64,000 nucleotides of DNA from Archivesica marissinica (Eukaryota; Mollusca; Bivalvia; Venerida; Vesicomyidae). The position numbers and the translations under genes were made by a program. Below are positions 28,301-35,651 of this stretch, one piece after another (position 1 is the stretch's first letter; each line of letters begins with the position of its first letter). The notes beneath the pieces were generated by a model that saw only the letters and a list, made by a program, of their open reading frames with translations, made no database searches and had not been told where the DNA came from. The stretch is from assembly GCA_014843695.1 (NCBI GenBank), contig CM026390.1, positions 98,691,823 to 98,755,822 of the forward strand, written 5' to 3'.

Positions 28301-31300
28301 TACATGTTTATTACGTTCTGTACAACTAATCCTACACGTTTATTACGTTCTGTACAACTAATCCTACACGTTTATTACATTCTGTACAACTACTCCTACA
28401 CGTTTATTACGTTCTGTACAACTAATCCTACACGTTTATTACGTTCTGTACAACTAATCCTACACGTTTATTACATTCTGTACAACTAATCCTACACGTT
28501 TATTGCGTTCTGTACAACTAATCCCACGTTTATTACGTTCTGTACAACTAATCCTACACGTTTATTACATTCTGTACAACTAATCCCACACGTTTATTGC
28601 GTTCTGTACAACTAATCCTACACGTTTATTACATTCTGTACAACTAATCCCACACGTTTATTGCGTTCTGTACAACTACTCCTACACGTTTATTACATTC
28701 TGTACAACTAATCCTACACGTTTATTGCGTTCTGTACAACTAATCCCACGTTTATTACGTTCTGTACAACTAATCCTACACGTTTATTACATTCTGTACA
28801 ACTAATCCCACACGTTTATTGCGTTCTGTACAACTAATCCTACACGTTTATTACATTCTGTACAACTAATCCCACATGTTTATTACATTCTGTACAACTA
28901 ATCCCACATGTTTATTGCATTCTGTACAACTAATCCCACATGTTTATTGCATTCTGTACAACTAATCCCACATGTTTATTGCATTCTGTACAACTAATCC
29001 CATGTTTATTGCGTTCTGTACAACTAATCCCACACGTTTATTGCGTTCTGTACAACTAATCCCACACGTTTATTACGTTCTGTACAACTAATCCCACGTT
29101 TATTGCGTTCTGTACAACTAATCCCACACGTTTATTACGTTCTGTACAACTAATCCCACGTTTATTACGTTCTGTACAACTAATCCCACGTTTATTACGT
29201 TCTGTACAACTAATCCTACACGTTTATTACATTCTGTACAACTAATCCTGCACGTTTATTACGTTCTGTACAACTAATCCCATGTTTATTACATTCTGTA
29301 CAACTAATCCCACGTTTATTACATTCTGTACAACTAATCCTGCACGTTTATTACATTCTGTACAACTAATCCCATGTTTATTACATTCTGTACAACTAAT
29401 CCCACGTTTATTACATTCTGTACAACTAATCCTGCACGTTTATTACATTCTGTACAACTAATCCCATGTTTATTACATTCTGTACAACTAATCCCACGTT
29501 TATTACGTTCTGTACAACTAATCCCACACGTTTATTACGTTCTGTACAACTAATCCTACACGTTTATTACATTCTGTACAACTAATCCTACACGTTTATT
29601 ACATTCTGTACAACTAATCCCACACGTTTATTACGTTCTGTACAACTAATCCCACGTTTATTACATTCTGTACAACTAATCCCACACGTTTATTACGTTC
29701 TGTACAACTAATCCCACGTTTATTACATTCTGTACAACTAATCCTGCACGTTTATTACATTCTGTACAACTAATCCCACACGTTTATTACGTTCTGTACA
29801 ACTAATCCCACGTTTATTACATTCTGTACAACTAATCCCACACGTTTATTACGTTCTGTACAACTAATCCCACGTTTATTACATTCTGTACAACTAATCC
29901 TGCATGTTTATTACATTCTGTACAACTAATCCCACACGTTTATTACGTTCTGTACAACTAATCCCACGTTTATTACATTCTGTACAACTAATCCTGCACG
30001 TTTATTACATTCTGTACAACTAATCCCACACGTTTATTACGTTCTGTACAACTAATCCCACGTTTATTACATTCTGTACAACTAATCCCACACGTTTATT
30101 ACGTTCTGTACAACTAACCCACACGTTTATTACATTCTGTACAACTAATCCCACACGTTTATTACGTTCTGTACAACTAATCCTACACGTTTATTACATT
30201 CTGTACAACTAATCCTACACGTTTATTACATTCTGTACAACTAATCCCACACGTTTATTACATTCTGTACAACTAATCCCACACGTTTATTACATTCTGT
30301 ACAACTAATCCCACGTTTATTACATTCTGTACAACTAATCCCACACGTTTATTACGTTCTGTACAACTAATCCCACACGTTTATTACATTCTGTACAACT
30401 AATCCTACACGTTTATTACATTCTGTACAACTAATCCCACACGTTTATTACGTTCTGTACAACGTCATATTAAAGCAGCACTATATCGTAATAAAGGATG
30501 TTTTTTGGTAAAATATAAATACTGTATGTGTGTTTACAAAAATCGAAATAGTCGCTCAGAAACGATAAAAATCCAATAGATATACACCGTCGTATACGCA
30601 AATTGTTTATCAAGACACAAAATGTAAATACGCACAGCGCGCATGCGTGAAACAACAGCGGATGTAGAAAAGCACATTGGAATGTCAACATATTTTGAAC
30701 ATGAAAGACTATCTATATTACTCTAATGTCGAACCCCTCGCGGGGATGTAGACATGTCCCCAAAAGACTTGGATAACAGTTGTATGAATCGACATCTCAA
30801 GTGATTCAATTAAAAAAGACAATGTGGGACCAATGGGGTCGATGCATTCCGAATGTAAACAAGTGCGAACAATGCATTCCGATTGTAAACAAGTGCGTGA
30901 CCGACCGACTCGGAAAGTCCTACTTTAGGTTTCGAGTTTGTTTTATCGCAAATAAACACTGTTTACTAATTGAACATAATTATACAAATTATAATGTAAG
31001 AGAATGCGTAGCAGCATTGCTACCCTACGTAAAATTTGAATTTTTCAAATATTTTTTATTTCATACGATAATGCCCTGCTTTATAAATGCCAATATTTTA
31101 TCTCTTAAAAACAGATAAAGTTTATGCTCAATATTCAAGGTTATAAACTTGTGTTAATAGTTTAAATAAAACATAAATTTACCTTTAAAAGTTGTTAAAG
31201 TCAGTTGTACTTGAGGACCAGCCAGCGGACATGCAAATGTAGTGTAAACACGAAAACTAGGGATGAGTATTATTGCAAGTTGTACATCAACATTTGTTAT

Positions 31301-33960
31301 ACACTTGCATGTTATCTCAATATATATTATGACATAATATTGTCAACCACCAGTGAACAAAATAGTTATTTTAAGCATAAAATAAAGCCAAATGTTATAT
31401 AAATGTTAATACAGTCAAACCTGTGTTAGTGGTAACTTCTATTAAGCAGCCAGTATCTAGAATCTCAATATGTTGTTTCAGTATACATTTGACCTCTATT
31501 AAGCAGCTACCTGTGCTAAGCAACCACTGTTTGTTATTCCCTTGACTGGCTGCTTAAGACAGGTTTGACTATATATCATAGGATAAACCAAATACAATTA
31601 TTTGGCATTCAACTTCCTGCTCGACTTGTCAGCAACCACCTTACATGTATATTAGCAATAGGATCTGTAGATATGGGCTATTATATTGTCCAGACAGATT
31701 TTGTTTTTGTTATTGGCATCAATTGGTGCGGCGCTGCATTTTGGGTATAAGAATAATATTTATTATATGATAATTAATGACTGCACGGACAATGATCTGG
31801 TGTTTTGGGTGTTGTGTATTGTTGTCAGAATGGTAAGAGACAAGGGGCACACAGCATGTTCCATCTGATCAGGCTCTATGCTGTTTGCTATTCGGATAGT
31901 GGAGCTAATATGTTGGCTGAATAGCAAACAACATAGATACTGATCAGACGCGGTGTAATGCCGCGGTTGATACACCGCAGCTGATCTGGATCTATGTTGT
32001 TTGCAAATGTGATTATATTTACTCAGCAGGCAAAGGGTTAACAAACACAAAACGGTAATTGAAAGAAGGGTCTCTAAATACATGCAGTCACTATAACAGG
32101 TTTGACAGTATATGTTTACAAGTGGTATGGTTATTAGATTGTCAAGTGTAATAAAGGGAGGTTATAATGCAACCATCAGATTAAACATTTATCGAGCAAT
32201 ACAATGAGTCAGATAGACTACAATTTGGGAGCTTAGAAAACAGAGAAAATTATTAAAATGTTGTTTTCTTTGCCAGCTTGTATTGATGACACCAAAGAGT
32301 TTGTTGCGTTTGCCGGAAGCGCGATCTAGCCTTGATGAGATGGTTGATGGCACAGGATTCCAGCGTGTCTATCCAGAGGCTGGAGTGGCCGCCAAAAATC
32401 CCTCCACAGTGAAAAAACTCATCTTCTGTACTGGCAAGGTCTACTATGAGCTTGTAAAGGAGAGAGAAAAGTTGGACCTGCTCGACAAAATTGCTATTGC
32501 TCGAATTGAACAGGTAATACAAGTGAATGGTTGCAAGAAAACTTAATAGAATTGCAACAGCACTAAAGTCATAAATTTGTCATTAAAATGTATGAGTGAC
32601 ATACCTCGTCACAGACTGTTACAATGATACACTAACCCGACACTTACTTATTTGTTTTATTGATACTATTGGTCAAGTGTTCACAGGTTTCCTCGTGTTC
32701 GTAGCAGGGCTCATTCTAGATAGTCGCCCTAGGGACCCGGACTTCGCCCTTCTCCCTAAAAAACCAACAAATTTTACAATTTTCATACAATATATTGTCC
32801 AGTAAGATACACTGGCCCATTATGACACACTCCTATTCAAAATTGTCAAATTGTGACTTTACTGTTGAAATTGATTAAATAACACTTGGTAAGGGTGCAA
32901 TCAGTGTCTCACTTCTTCCAACAATTATGAATGAGTACTGGGTAGTAACAAGGAAAGAGAAATGTAAAGTTAGAAAGTTAAATGTTGAAAGTTGCCTCTC
33001 CTTGCTAGTTATATGTAAGCTCAAATCTTCAGTCTATGAAGTGCTCTAGACTTCTTCATAAAACCTTGAGCACCTTCAAATTGTTTGTATTTATGCAATT
33101 GCTATATTATAGATTTCTCCCTTCCCGTTTGACTTGGTAAAGAACGAGATCTTGAAATATCCAACAGCAAGACTTGGTTGGGTACAAGAAGAACACAAGA
33201 ATATGGGGGCATGGTTTTATGTGGATCCTCGTATACGTACAGCACTGAGGAAAATAGCATCAACTGATATGGCAATGGAAAAAATGGCATTCAAGAAAAT
33301 AGAGTATGAATTTCAAATCATTGGAATAGATGGCCCAAATGAACCAAATGTTTACATTTCCTCTAATGCTATTTTGTCATATGAGACTTGAAATGTTTTG
33401 TATAAATGTGCAAAATAGGCCTGTCCTAGAGAAGTTTACTGAGAAGTTTAATATCATAGTCAACTCAATAGATGACATATCTAGTTACCTCACGTTGAGC
33501 ATTTTATGCTTTTTTTATTATTCAAGTTTATTTAACGTCGCTACCTGTTGCCCATTTGAGCGACGGGCAGTTTACCTAACAACACCTTTCCTGAGAAGTC
33601 AACTTTTTCATATAAATGAGACACGGCCTGAGCGGGGCTCGAACCCGTGATCATCAGTAATGATAGGTTACAGTGGTATACAAGTCAGTGAACCGTAACC
33701 ACTCGACCACGGAGGCAGACATCATTTTATATAATCAGTGAGAAGTTTACTATAAATATTACAGCTCAATATTGTGCGATTTCTGTACAAGCACTGCTTG
33801 CGTACCAGTACATGTATACATGTATAGTATTCAAAATTGAGCTGAATTTTCTTGCAGATATATTGGTCGTTACCCATCGGCTGCATCGGCAACAGGAAAC
33901 AAGAGCAGGCATCTATGGGAGTATGCGGAGTTCATCAAACATGCCATGCAGTTGAACTAA
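1151..33960 (+). CDS. OGDH: 2-oxoglutarate dehydrogenase E1, C-terminal exons (gene span)
   Basis: This is the 3' part of a gene for the E1 subunit of the mitochondrial 2-oxoglutarate dehydrogenase complex, the thiamine-diphosphate enzyme that decarboxylates 2-oxoglutarate in the TCA cycle. Six exons (1151-1329, 3434-3505, 26004-26129, 32277-32513, 33113-33303, 33858-33960) join in phase to about 302 residues and a TAA stop. Family hallmarks appear in order: [28 protein letters not shown] joined to [66 protein letters not shown] and GRYPSA. About 1,000 residues is usual, so the N-terminal two thirds and the targeting peptide lie upstream of the window. DHTKD1 is a poorer match at the C terminus; OGDH versus OGDHL cannot be separated here. 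Oddities are the 22.5-kb and 6.1-kb introns full of satellites and an apparent extra segment before YIGR. Confidence 0.92.
1404..2249 (+). mobile_element. TTAA MITE, family C, copy 1, with six or so internal repeats
   Basis: The left end is TTAACCCTTTCCTTCATAG and the right end, CTATGAAGGAAAGGGTTAA, is its exact inverse. TTAA is at both edges. From about 1420 to 2150 it holds roughly six tandem units of about 118 bp (each with GACAGCCATTTAGCTATC), then a unique right segment with GGTTTGGCTATACTAC. A two-unit copy in reverse orientation is at 48150-48514. There is no coding sequence. Confidence 0.8.
1420..2150. repeat. 118-bp tandem repeat inside a MITE
   Basis: About six units run head to tail, nearly identical, differing by single bases and by small insertions near 2010 and 2125. 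The array is bounded by the MITE ends on both sides, so the repeats move with the element. Confidence 0.8.
2420..3270 (+). mobile_element. Dispersed intronic element with inverted-repeat arms
   Basis: Segments 2515-2636 and 3088-3213 are near-exact inverted repeats of about 122 bp, with roughly 450 bp between them. The middle contains phrases such as CTCTTCAACTGTCGAAGG and GATGTGCAGAATGCAGG that recur at 6240-7760, so this is one copy of a dispersed family. No coding sequence or named family is recognised. Confidence 0.55.
3434..3505 (+). CDS. OGDH: OGDH exon 24 codons
   Basis: Acceptor TCCTTGCAG precedes it and donor GTAAGT follows. It encodes [19 protein letters not shown] and PDHFP in phase 0. 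GPEHSSA-LERFLQ is a strongly conserved E1 signature that continues HGYEGM of the previous exon. Confidence 0.93.
3590..4642. repeat. Minisatellite, 29/30-bp unit
   Basis: About 35 units, typified by GGTCTGTCTGCAGGTCATA plus TTACAAGGGC. Variants with TGTCCATCTGCAGGTCAAA dominate the right half. The array begins only about 85 bp after an exon donor. The 30-bp unit leaves several frames open, giving false frames up to 380 codons on the + strand. Confidence 0.95.
4643..5079. other. Intron sequence, possible SINE trace
   Basis: There is no exon here. On the - strand, AGTTCAAACCC near 4990-5000 with a TGGCAACGAATG-like stretch upstream on that strand looks like a decayed tRNA-type head. That is weak support only. 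Confidence 0.3.
5080..5844. repeat. Minisatellite, 38-bp unit
   Basis: About 20 units, typified by GACAGGTGTTCTATACACTG followed by ATAACTCCTTCATGTATC. The central units are nearly identical and the outer units more diverged, the usual pattern of expansion from the middle. Confidence 0.95.
5845..6349. other. Intron sequence; start of a second dispersed element
   Basis: 5845-6230 holds nothing I recognise apart from a short duplication of GAGTGTTTGGTTGCTATGA at 5851-5884. From about 6235 the text matches the family at 2420-3270 (a GAATGGTC-type start, TGTCCGTC, then a line about CCATAACTATTGAACC). Confidence 0.45.
6350..7636. repeat. Minisatellite, 40/26-bp units, grown inside a dispersed element
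   Basis: The long unit contains GATGTGCAGAGTGCAGG and TTTCAGGTTAACCATATC. A shorter 26-bp version lacking the GATGTGCAGAGTG part takes over from about 7360 to 7636. Single-copy sequence matching the unit occurs at 2760-2945, so the array arose from part of that element. Confidence 0.92.
7637..8000 (+). mobile_element. Right part of second dispersed element
   Basis: The text around GAAATGTTGAGAGATATTAG, GCAACAGTGAA and TGTACAGTATTA matches 3155-3230 of the first copy in the same order and orientation. Together with 6235-6349 this is one element split by the array at 6350-7636. Confidence 0.5.
8001..9000. repeat. Minisatellite, 34/38-bp units
   Basis: About 28 units, typified by ATGTACACAATACAACAAG plus TCACTAGTGCTCAAC, with or without AGTA. 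Long and short forms are interspersed, as expected of unequal exchange. Confidence 0.95.
9092..10286. repeat. Minisatellite, 32-bp unit
   Basis: About 37 units of GGCAAGCACATCCAACAAT plus AGTGTATGGCTTT, with a second subtype ending TTGTATTGTTTT in the right half. Because 32 is not a multiple of 3, three units make a 96-bp frame-keeping period. That explains the overlapping open frames of about 400 codons on the - strand and shorter ones on +. Confidence 0.95.
10382..10692. repeat. Minisatellite, 34/27-bp alternating units
   Basis: Units of ATCTGGCACAACGTTCAACG plus TTGCATTTATGTGT alternate with a shorter form lacking TTCAACG, making an approximate 61-bp dimer repeated about five times. It directly follows the 32-bp array after about 95 bp of unique DNA. 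Confidence 0.9.
10693..11031. other. Intron sequence, nothing recognised
   Basis: Ordinary AT-rich intron sequence between the 34/27-bp array and the second family-A MITE. No exon, repeat or RNA feature is visible. Confidence 0.5.
11032..11276 (+). mobile_element. TTAA-flanked MITE, family A, copy 2
   Basis: Same TTAACCCTTTCAACACCA and inverted right end as the copy at 851-1092, same orientation, about 245 bp. The internal hairpin arms around GATCCAGATGAGCCGG are retained with few substitutions, so the two copies look fairly recent. Confidence 0.78.
11277..11713. other. Intron sequence, nothing recognised
   Basis: Non-repetitive DNA leading into the 12-bp satellite. It contains no frame or splice pattern I can assign. 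Confidence 0.4.
14851..15592. repeat. 742-bp block, first copy of a 980-bp-spaced duplication
   Basis: Every line compared matches 15831-16572 at a constant offset of 980 bp, including rare variants such as GCGTATAACATAGC (15131 and 16111) and ACAGCTTAAC (15521 and 16501). Confidence 0.85.
15593..15830. repeat. Irregular spacer between the duplicated blocks
   Basis: This segment has many one-base and small indels relative to the satellite units (for example TAGTGTAAAAACACATAC, CATACACACAGC and AGCATCAACAC), unlike the clean units on either side. It could be a decayed patch or low-quality consensus at a join. Confidence 0.6.
15831..16572. repeat. 742-bp block, second copy
   Basis: Second copy of 14851-15592, identical wherever I compared it. 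Similarity ends on the right at ACACAGCATA, after which this copy continues in normal satellite and the first copy enters the irregular spacer. Confidence 0.85.
18712..18924 (-). mobile_element. tRNA-derived SINE, family 1
   Basis: Read on the - strand it has an A-box-like TGGTCCAGTGG, a B-box-like GGGTTCGATAC, a body with CATTGAGCAAGGCACC and a 3' end with the hairpin CCCGCAAGGGG and an (ACAT)n tail. A + strand copy is at 54636-54852. The tRNA head, shared body and simple tail are the usual SINE plan. Confidence 0.8.
18925..19262. other. Intron sequence, nothing recognised
   Basis: AT-rich intron sequence between the SINE and the Penelope-like relic. No exon or repeat is visible. Confidence 0.45.
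19263..21240 (-). pseudogene. Decayed Penelope-like element, reverse transcriptase relic
   Basis: On the - strand, fragments in several frames match the order expected of a Penelope-type reverse transcriptase. 21083-20805 reads [19 protein letters not shown] and then [13 protein letters not shown], a hallmark of the N-terminal RT region. Further on come [10 protein letters not shown] followed by LTIGYL (about 20440-20380), a catalytic-type FMDD in WKCFMDDC (about 20310) and [10 protein letters not shown] (about 20120). Stops and frameshifts separate the pieces, so it cannot make a working protein. The weaker segment 19502-19263 may be the end of the RT region. No GIY-YIG endonuclease is seen. 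A 52-bp array sits inside it at 19557-19869. Confidence 0.7.
19557..19869. repeat. Minisatellite, 52-bp unit, six copies
   Basis: Six nearly identical units, each with AAGCTCTGAGTGAGCTTTTG, GAACCGACTGGCAAG and ATAGCAACAGTACAACAC. Each carries the inverted repeat AAGCTC with GAGCTT. It interrupts the Penelope-like relic. Frames over it are array read-through. Confidence 0.93.
21257..22000. repeat. 19-bp tandem repeat with a 171-bp higher-order period
   Basis: About 39 units of CATCGTATAGCGTGTGTTA. Rare variants recur at exactly 171 bp (nine units): the GCACGCGTTACAACG block is at 21387 and 21558. The right third has switched to GCGTGCGTTA. The array is flanked by GGTACTC at 21251 and GAGTACC at 22001, an inverted pair. 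No spacers exist, so it is not a CRISPR array. Confidence 0.95.
22008..23034. other. AT-rich intron block, no gene
   Basis: Strongly AT-rich DNA with no exon. The motif TTTAAAGGCCC occurs near 22463 and again, as TTTAAAGGCCCTTAC, near 22752, which hints at a dispersed element I cannot delimit. Confidence 0.4.
23035..23262 (-). mobile_element. SINE family 3, copy 1
   Basis: On the - strand it carries CTTAGGCAAGACATTTAAAT and GATTCCATCAGGAATGAGG, then a 3' tail with GAGTGATTAATATAAGTTG. The same body is at 34480-34706. The tRNA-like head is decayed in this copy. Confidence 0.7.
23263..23737. other. Intron sequence, nothing recognised
   Basis: Unremarkable intron DNA between two SINEs. No exon or repeat is recognised. 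Confidence 0.4.
23738..24001 (+). mobile_element. tRNA-derived SINE, family 4a, copy 1
   Basis: The head GATCTGTAGCCCAGTGGTTA (A box) and GGTTCGATCCC (B box) is tRNA-like. The body includes TTTCAGATGGGATTTTAAAC and the 3' end has the inverted pair CGTCGCT and AGCGACG around CATATAGGCAACTGGT. A - strand copy is at 61122-61413. Confidence 0.82.
24002..24754. other. Intron sequence, unsupported open frame
   Basis: An open frame of 125 codons at 24374-24751 has no recognisable domain and includes an (AT)n run at about 24550. I do not call it a gene. The remainder shows no feature. Confidence 0.4.
24755..24898 (-). mobile_element. SINE family 2, partial copy
   Basis: It begins (on +) with GTTTAAACTTTATTTATTTT, the inverse of the family 3' end, and includes CGGATGAAAGCG and the head fragment CACTGTGCTAATCGGACA. 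The middle of the body seen at 47826-48081 is deleted. Confidence 0.7.
24899..25387. other. Intron sequence, nothing recognised
   Basis: No exon, repeat or element can be supported here. Confidence 0.4.
25388..25540. mobile_element. Palindromic MITE
   Basis: The left half (AATGAATCACGGGTGAATAG, TTCCATCAAGTATGAACTA) is matched in inverse on the right (TAGTTCATACC, GATGGAAGCTATTAACCGC, AATTCATT). The element folds over about 150 bp. No target duplication is assigned. Confidence 0.65.
25541..26003. other. End of the giant intron
   Basis: AT-rich DNA leading to the acceptor TTTGTAG of the next OGDH exon. Nothing else is recognised. Confidence 0.5.
26004..26129 (+). CDS. OGDH: OGDH exon 42 codons
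   Basis: It follows acceptor TATATTTGTAG and precedes donor GTGAGT, phase 0 at both ends. It encodes [19 protein letters not shown] and then [23 protein letters not shown]. The NYFHALRRQ...PFRKP stretch is the conserved E1 segment before the C-terminal domain. Confidence 0.93.
26174..30463. repeat. 4.3-kb satellite, 30/32-bp units
   Basis: About 138 units of CCTACACGTTTATTAC plus ATTCTGTACAACTAAT, with 30-bp forms (CCCACGTTTATT or CCCATGTTTATT). CG/CA alternation at ACGTTC or ACATTC suggests repeated CpG decay. The array starts only about 45 bp after an exon donor and stops 6 bp before a TTAA MITE. A few damaged units are at 26996-27025 and 27510-27530. Confidence 0.96.
30470..31084 (+). mobile_element. 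TTAA MITE, family D, copy 1, with embedded SINE tail
   Basis: The left end is TTAAAGCAGCACTATATCG and the degraded right end TAATGCCCTGCTTTAT is its inverse. It is about 86% alike by eye to the opposite-strand copy at 56302-56911. The centre (about 30722-30762) holds TAATGTCGAACCCC, a CCCCTCGCGGGG hairpin and GATGTAGACATG, matching the 3' end of SINE family 1. An internal + strand frame (30780-31118) is not conserved as protein and is not called. Confidence 0.78.
31085..31409. other. Intron sequence, nothing recognised
   Basis: AT-rich intron between two MITEs with no exon. Confidence 0.4.
31410..31573. mobile_element. TA-flanked mariner-like MITE, copy 1
   Basis: The ends TACAGTCAAACCTGTGTTA and CAGGTTTGACTATA are inverted, with TA at both edges as in Tc1/mariner elements. 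The inside carries CTATTAAGCAGC and GGCTGCTTAAGACAGG motifs. A second copy lies at 61606-61787. No transposase is present. Confidence 0.75.
31574..31849. other. Intron sequence, nothing recognised
   Basis: No feature is supported between the mariner-like MITE and the family-B hairpin element. Confidence 0.35.
31850..32041. mobile_element. TTAA MITE-like element, family B, hairpin-rich
   Basis: The right edge GGCAAAGGGTTAA inverts to TTAACCCTTTGCC, akin to families A and C. It contains paired arms AACAACATAGATACTGATCAG with CTGATCTGGATCTATGTTGTT and a nested GCGGTGTAATGCCGC hairpin. The left terminus is not found, so the copy seems truncated or diverged. Confidence 0.55.
32277..32513 (+). CDS. 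OGDH: OGDH exon 79 codons
   Basis: Acceptor TTTGCCAG, donor GTAATA, phase 0 at both ends. It encodes [20 protein letters not shown] and continues through [24 protein letters not shown] and IAIARIEQ. These are the C-terminal domain strands of E1; the CTGKVYY-L and ARIEQ blocks are conserved from bacteria to mammals. Confidence 0.95.
32514..33112 (+). other. OGDH intron 0.6 kb
   Basis: Short intron from GTAATA to TATTATAG. No repeat or element is recognised in it. Confidence 0.6.
33113..33303 (+). CDS. OGDH: OGDH exon with unusual 3' part
   Basis: Acceptor TTATAG, phase 0 start: [19 protein letters not shown], then [19 protein letters not shown] and AL. The nearest donor that restores frame with the next exon is GTATGA at 33304, which adds [19 protein letters not shown] before YIGR. 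Other E1 proteins have about 7-8 residues here, so about 12 extra residues would be present. The 5' part is certain; the exact 3' boundary is inference. Confidence 0.8.
33520..33716 (-). mobile_element. tRNA-derived SINE, family 4b
   Basis: On the - strand it has CCGTGGTCGAGTGGTTA (A box), GGGTTCGAGCCCC (B box) and a 3' end with CGTCGCTCAAATGGGCAAC and AGCGACG. The tail is the same hairpin as in family 4a (23738-24001, 61122-61413) but head and body differ. It sits in the last OGDH intron. Confidence 0.75.
33858..33960 (+). CDS. OGDH: OGDH last coding exon and stop
   Basis: The acceptor TTTCTTGCAG is strong. The first base completes a codon of the previous exon, then [19 protein letters not shown] and [14 protein letters not shown] end at TAA (33958-33960). 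The GR-PSA-ATG block is the family's conserved C terminus and the length after it is normal. Confidence 0.92.
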
Positions 33961-34198
33961 ATCAGGACACTTTTTGTTACTGAATCCAGGAAGTGGAGCA
34001 GCTTTCATAGACATCAAGTCCTGATACAGTGCTGAAAATACTACATTAATATAATAAGAGTTCTTGTTTGAAATGTAATGTAAATTTTGGAGATTGAAGA
34101 GAAATATATTTGTAAGTTAAGCTGAGAAAACCGATTGATTATATGCTTTCTAATGAAATATAAAATATGGAAATTTATCTGTGAAATAACGGACATGA

Positions 34199-34204
34199 AA
34201 TAAA
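34199..34204 (+). promoter_or_regulatory. Candidate polyadenylation signal (OGDH)
   Basis: AATAAA 239 bp after the stop codon. A plausible first poly(A) signal. Confidence 0.5.
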
Positions 34205-34418
34205 TTGCGTTATTTCACCAGTTGGAAGAGGTAAAGTACATGTTTTATCTGTAGCTGCTTTACGCTGATGTTCCCAGCGACTGCAGTATGAACTCCCATC
34301 ATCATGAAACTTTATGGTAGTGTGATAATTCATGACGTTGTCTAAATGCGATGTTCTAGCGCCATGTAGAGTATGGGCAGCAGTGTTTTTCTATCATGAA
34401 AAACACTTTCTAACATAA

Positions 34419-34424
34419 AATAAA
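34419..34424 (+). promoter_or_regulatory. Second candidate polyadenylation signal (OGDH)
   Basis: AATAAA 459 bp after the stop. Either this or the one at 34199 could end the transcript. Confidence 0.4.
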
Positions 34425-34479
34425 TTGACTGTGTTCCCGTTTAAGTGCATGATTTAATTATATTTCTCTTAGTTTATAC

Positions 34480-34706
34480 AAATTTATTTTAGCTCGATTG
34501 CGAAACAAGTTCGTTCAACTTTTATTAATCACTCTCAAGACCTCATTCCTGATGTAATCCATCGCCATGAAGGAGAGTGAAGAGGCAATGCGGAATTTAA
34601 ATGCCTTGCCTAAGGGCACAATCATAACAGCTCCAGTGGGGCTCAAACTCCGGGCCTTTCGCACATGAAGCGAACGCGCTTCCACTGCGCTATCACGACT
34701 TCCACA
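34480..34706 (-). mobile_element. tRNA-derived SINE, family 3, copy 2
   Basis: On the - strand it has GATAGCGCAGTGGAAGCGCG (A box), a B-box-like GAGTTTGAGCCCC, CCTTAGGCAAGGCATTTAAA and a tail with GAGAGTGATTAATA. The same body is at 23035-23262. The tail is also shared with family 2. Confidence 0.78.
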
Positions 34707-35141
34707 AGTCACTTGTGAACATAAAAAGCTATCCTGATAACTTATGGTTACCACTCTTAATTATTTTCCTTTCAATGGTGGTTTGATGAAGTATATTTTG
34801 ATCATATACTTAAACAACTAATATGCTCTATATCAGTGCCCTAGATAAGAATTGAAGTAATAAGGTATTTAACTCTCCATTTTTTAATTAACAGAGTGAA
34901 AACCAAACTTATAGGGTATTTCAGTTGTTTTAATTTGATGTAATAGAGTGAAAACCTACTATTACAGCATATTGATTATACAAGTTATGTTTTCACTCAA
35001 TTACGTTCTGCTGCAGGATGTACATTAAGACATGGTACATTAGATTTACAGTATCCGTTCCCTTCCTCGGCGTAACATTGTTTTTGTTTATGAATATGAA
35101 ACGCACGAGTTACACACACATGCCTGGACGGGTTACTACCG
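34707..35141. other. Intergenic, nothing recognised
   Basis: Intergenic DNA. The short motif AGAGTGAAAACC recurs at about 34893 and 34947, but no element can be delimited. Confidence 0.35.
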
Positions 35142-35401
35142 ACTTGTGTCACGAGCGGTGTGTCTGATATACGAAATGTTTCGTGCGAAATGGACGAAAT
35201 GTAGTTGGCCAGTGCGAAATGGAATTTAAATGTGCATGAAATAACTCTACGGCATTATATATTGAATATTAATTGTATTTAATGAAAATCACAAAGATTG
35301 CACTTGAATATATAAATTCCATTTCGCACTCGCCAATTACATTTCGTCCATATTCGCGCGTAATATTCCATTTCTTATTTCAGGCAAACCCCGTCACAAG
35401 T
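35142..35401. mobile_element. Foldback MITE with arms of about 90 bp
   Basis: The left arm starts ACTTGTGTCACG and includes GTGCGAAATGGACGAAATG and CCAGTGCGAAATGGAATT. The right arm is the inverse, ending CGTCACAAG. The loop is AT-rich, with no coding sequence. Such long-arm palindromes are typical of foldback MITEs. Confidence 0.7.
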
Positions 35402-35458
35402 TGCTTACATTTGATACAGTACTGAGTATCAAGCACCACGCCGGATTACTGAAAGCTC

Positions 35459-35651
35459 GATAATACTAGATGCAGTCTAAAAGATAATACTAGATGCCGT
35501 CTAAAAGATGATACTAGATGCAGTCTAAAAGATAATACTAGATGCAGTCTAAAACATAATACTAGATGCAGTCTAAAACATAATACTAGATGCAGTCTAA
35601 AACATAATACTAGATGCAGTCTAAAATATAATACTAGATGCAGTCTAAAAG
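35459..35651. repeat. 24-bp tandem repeat, eight copies
   Basis: Units of GATAATACTAGATGCAGTC plus TAAAA; later units have CATAATAC. It lies 58 bp after the foldback element. Confidence 0.92.

Noticed and set aside
30780..31118. 112-codon frame and its partner at 56347-56562
   Set aside because: The two frames are the same part of a MITE; differences between the copies include indels and do not preserve the protein.
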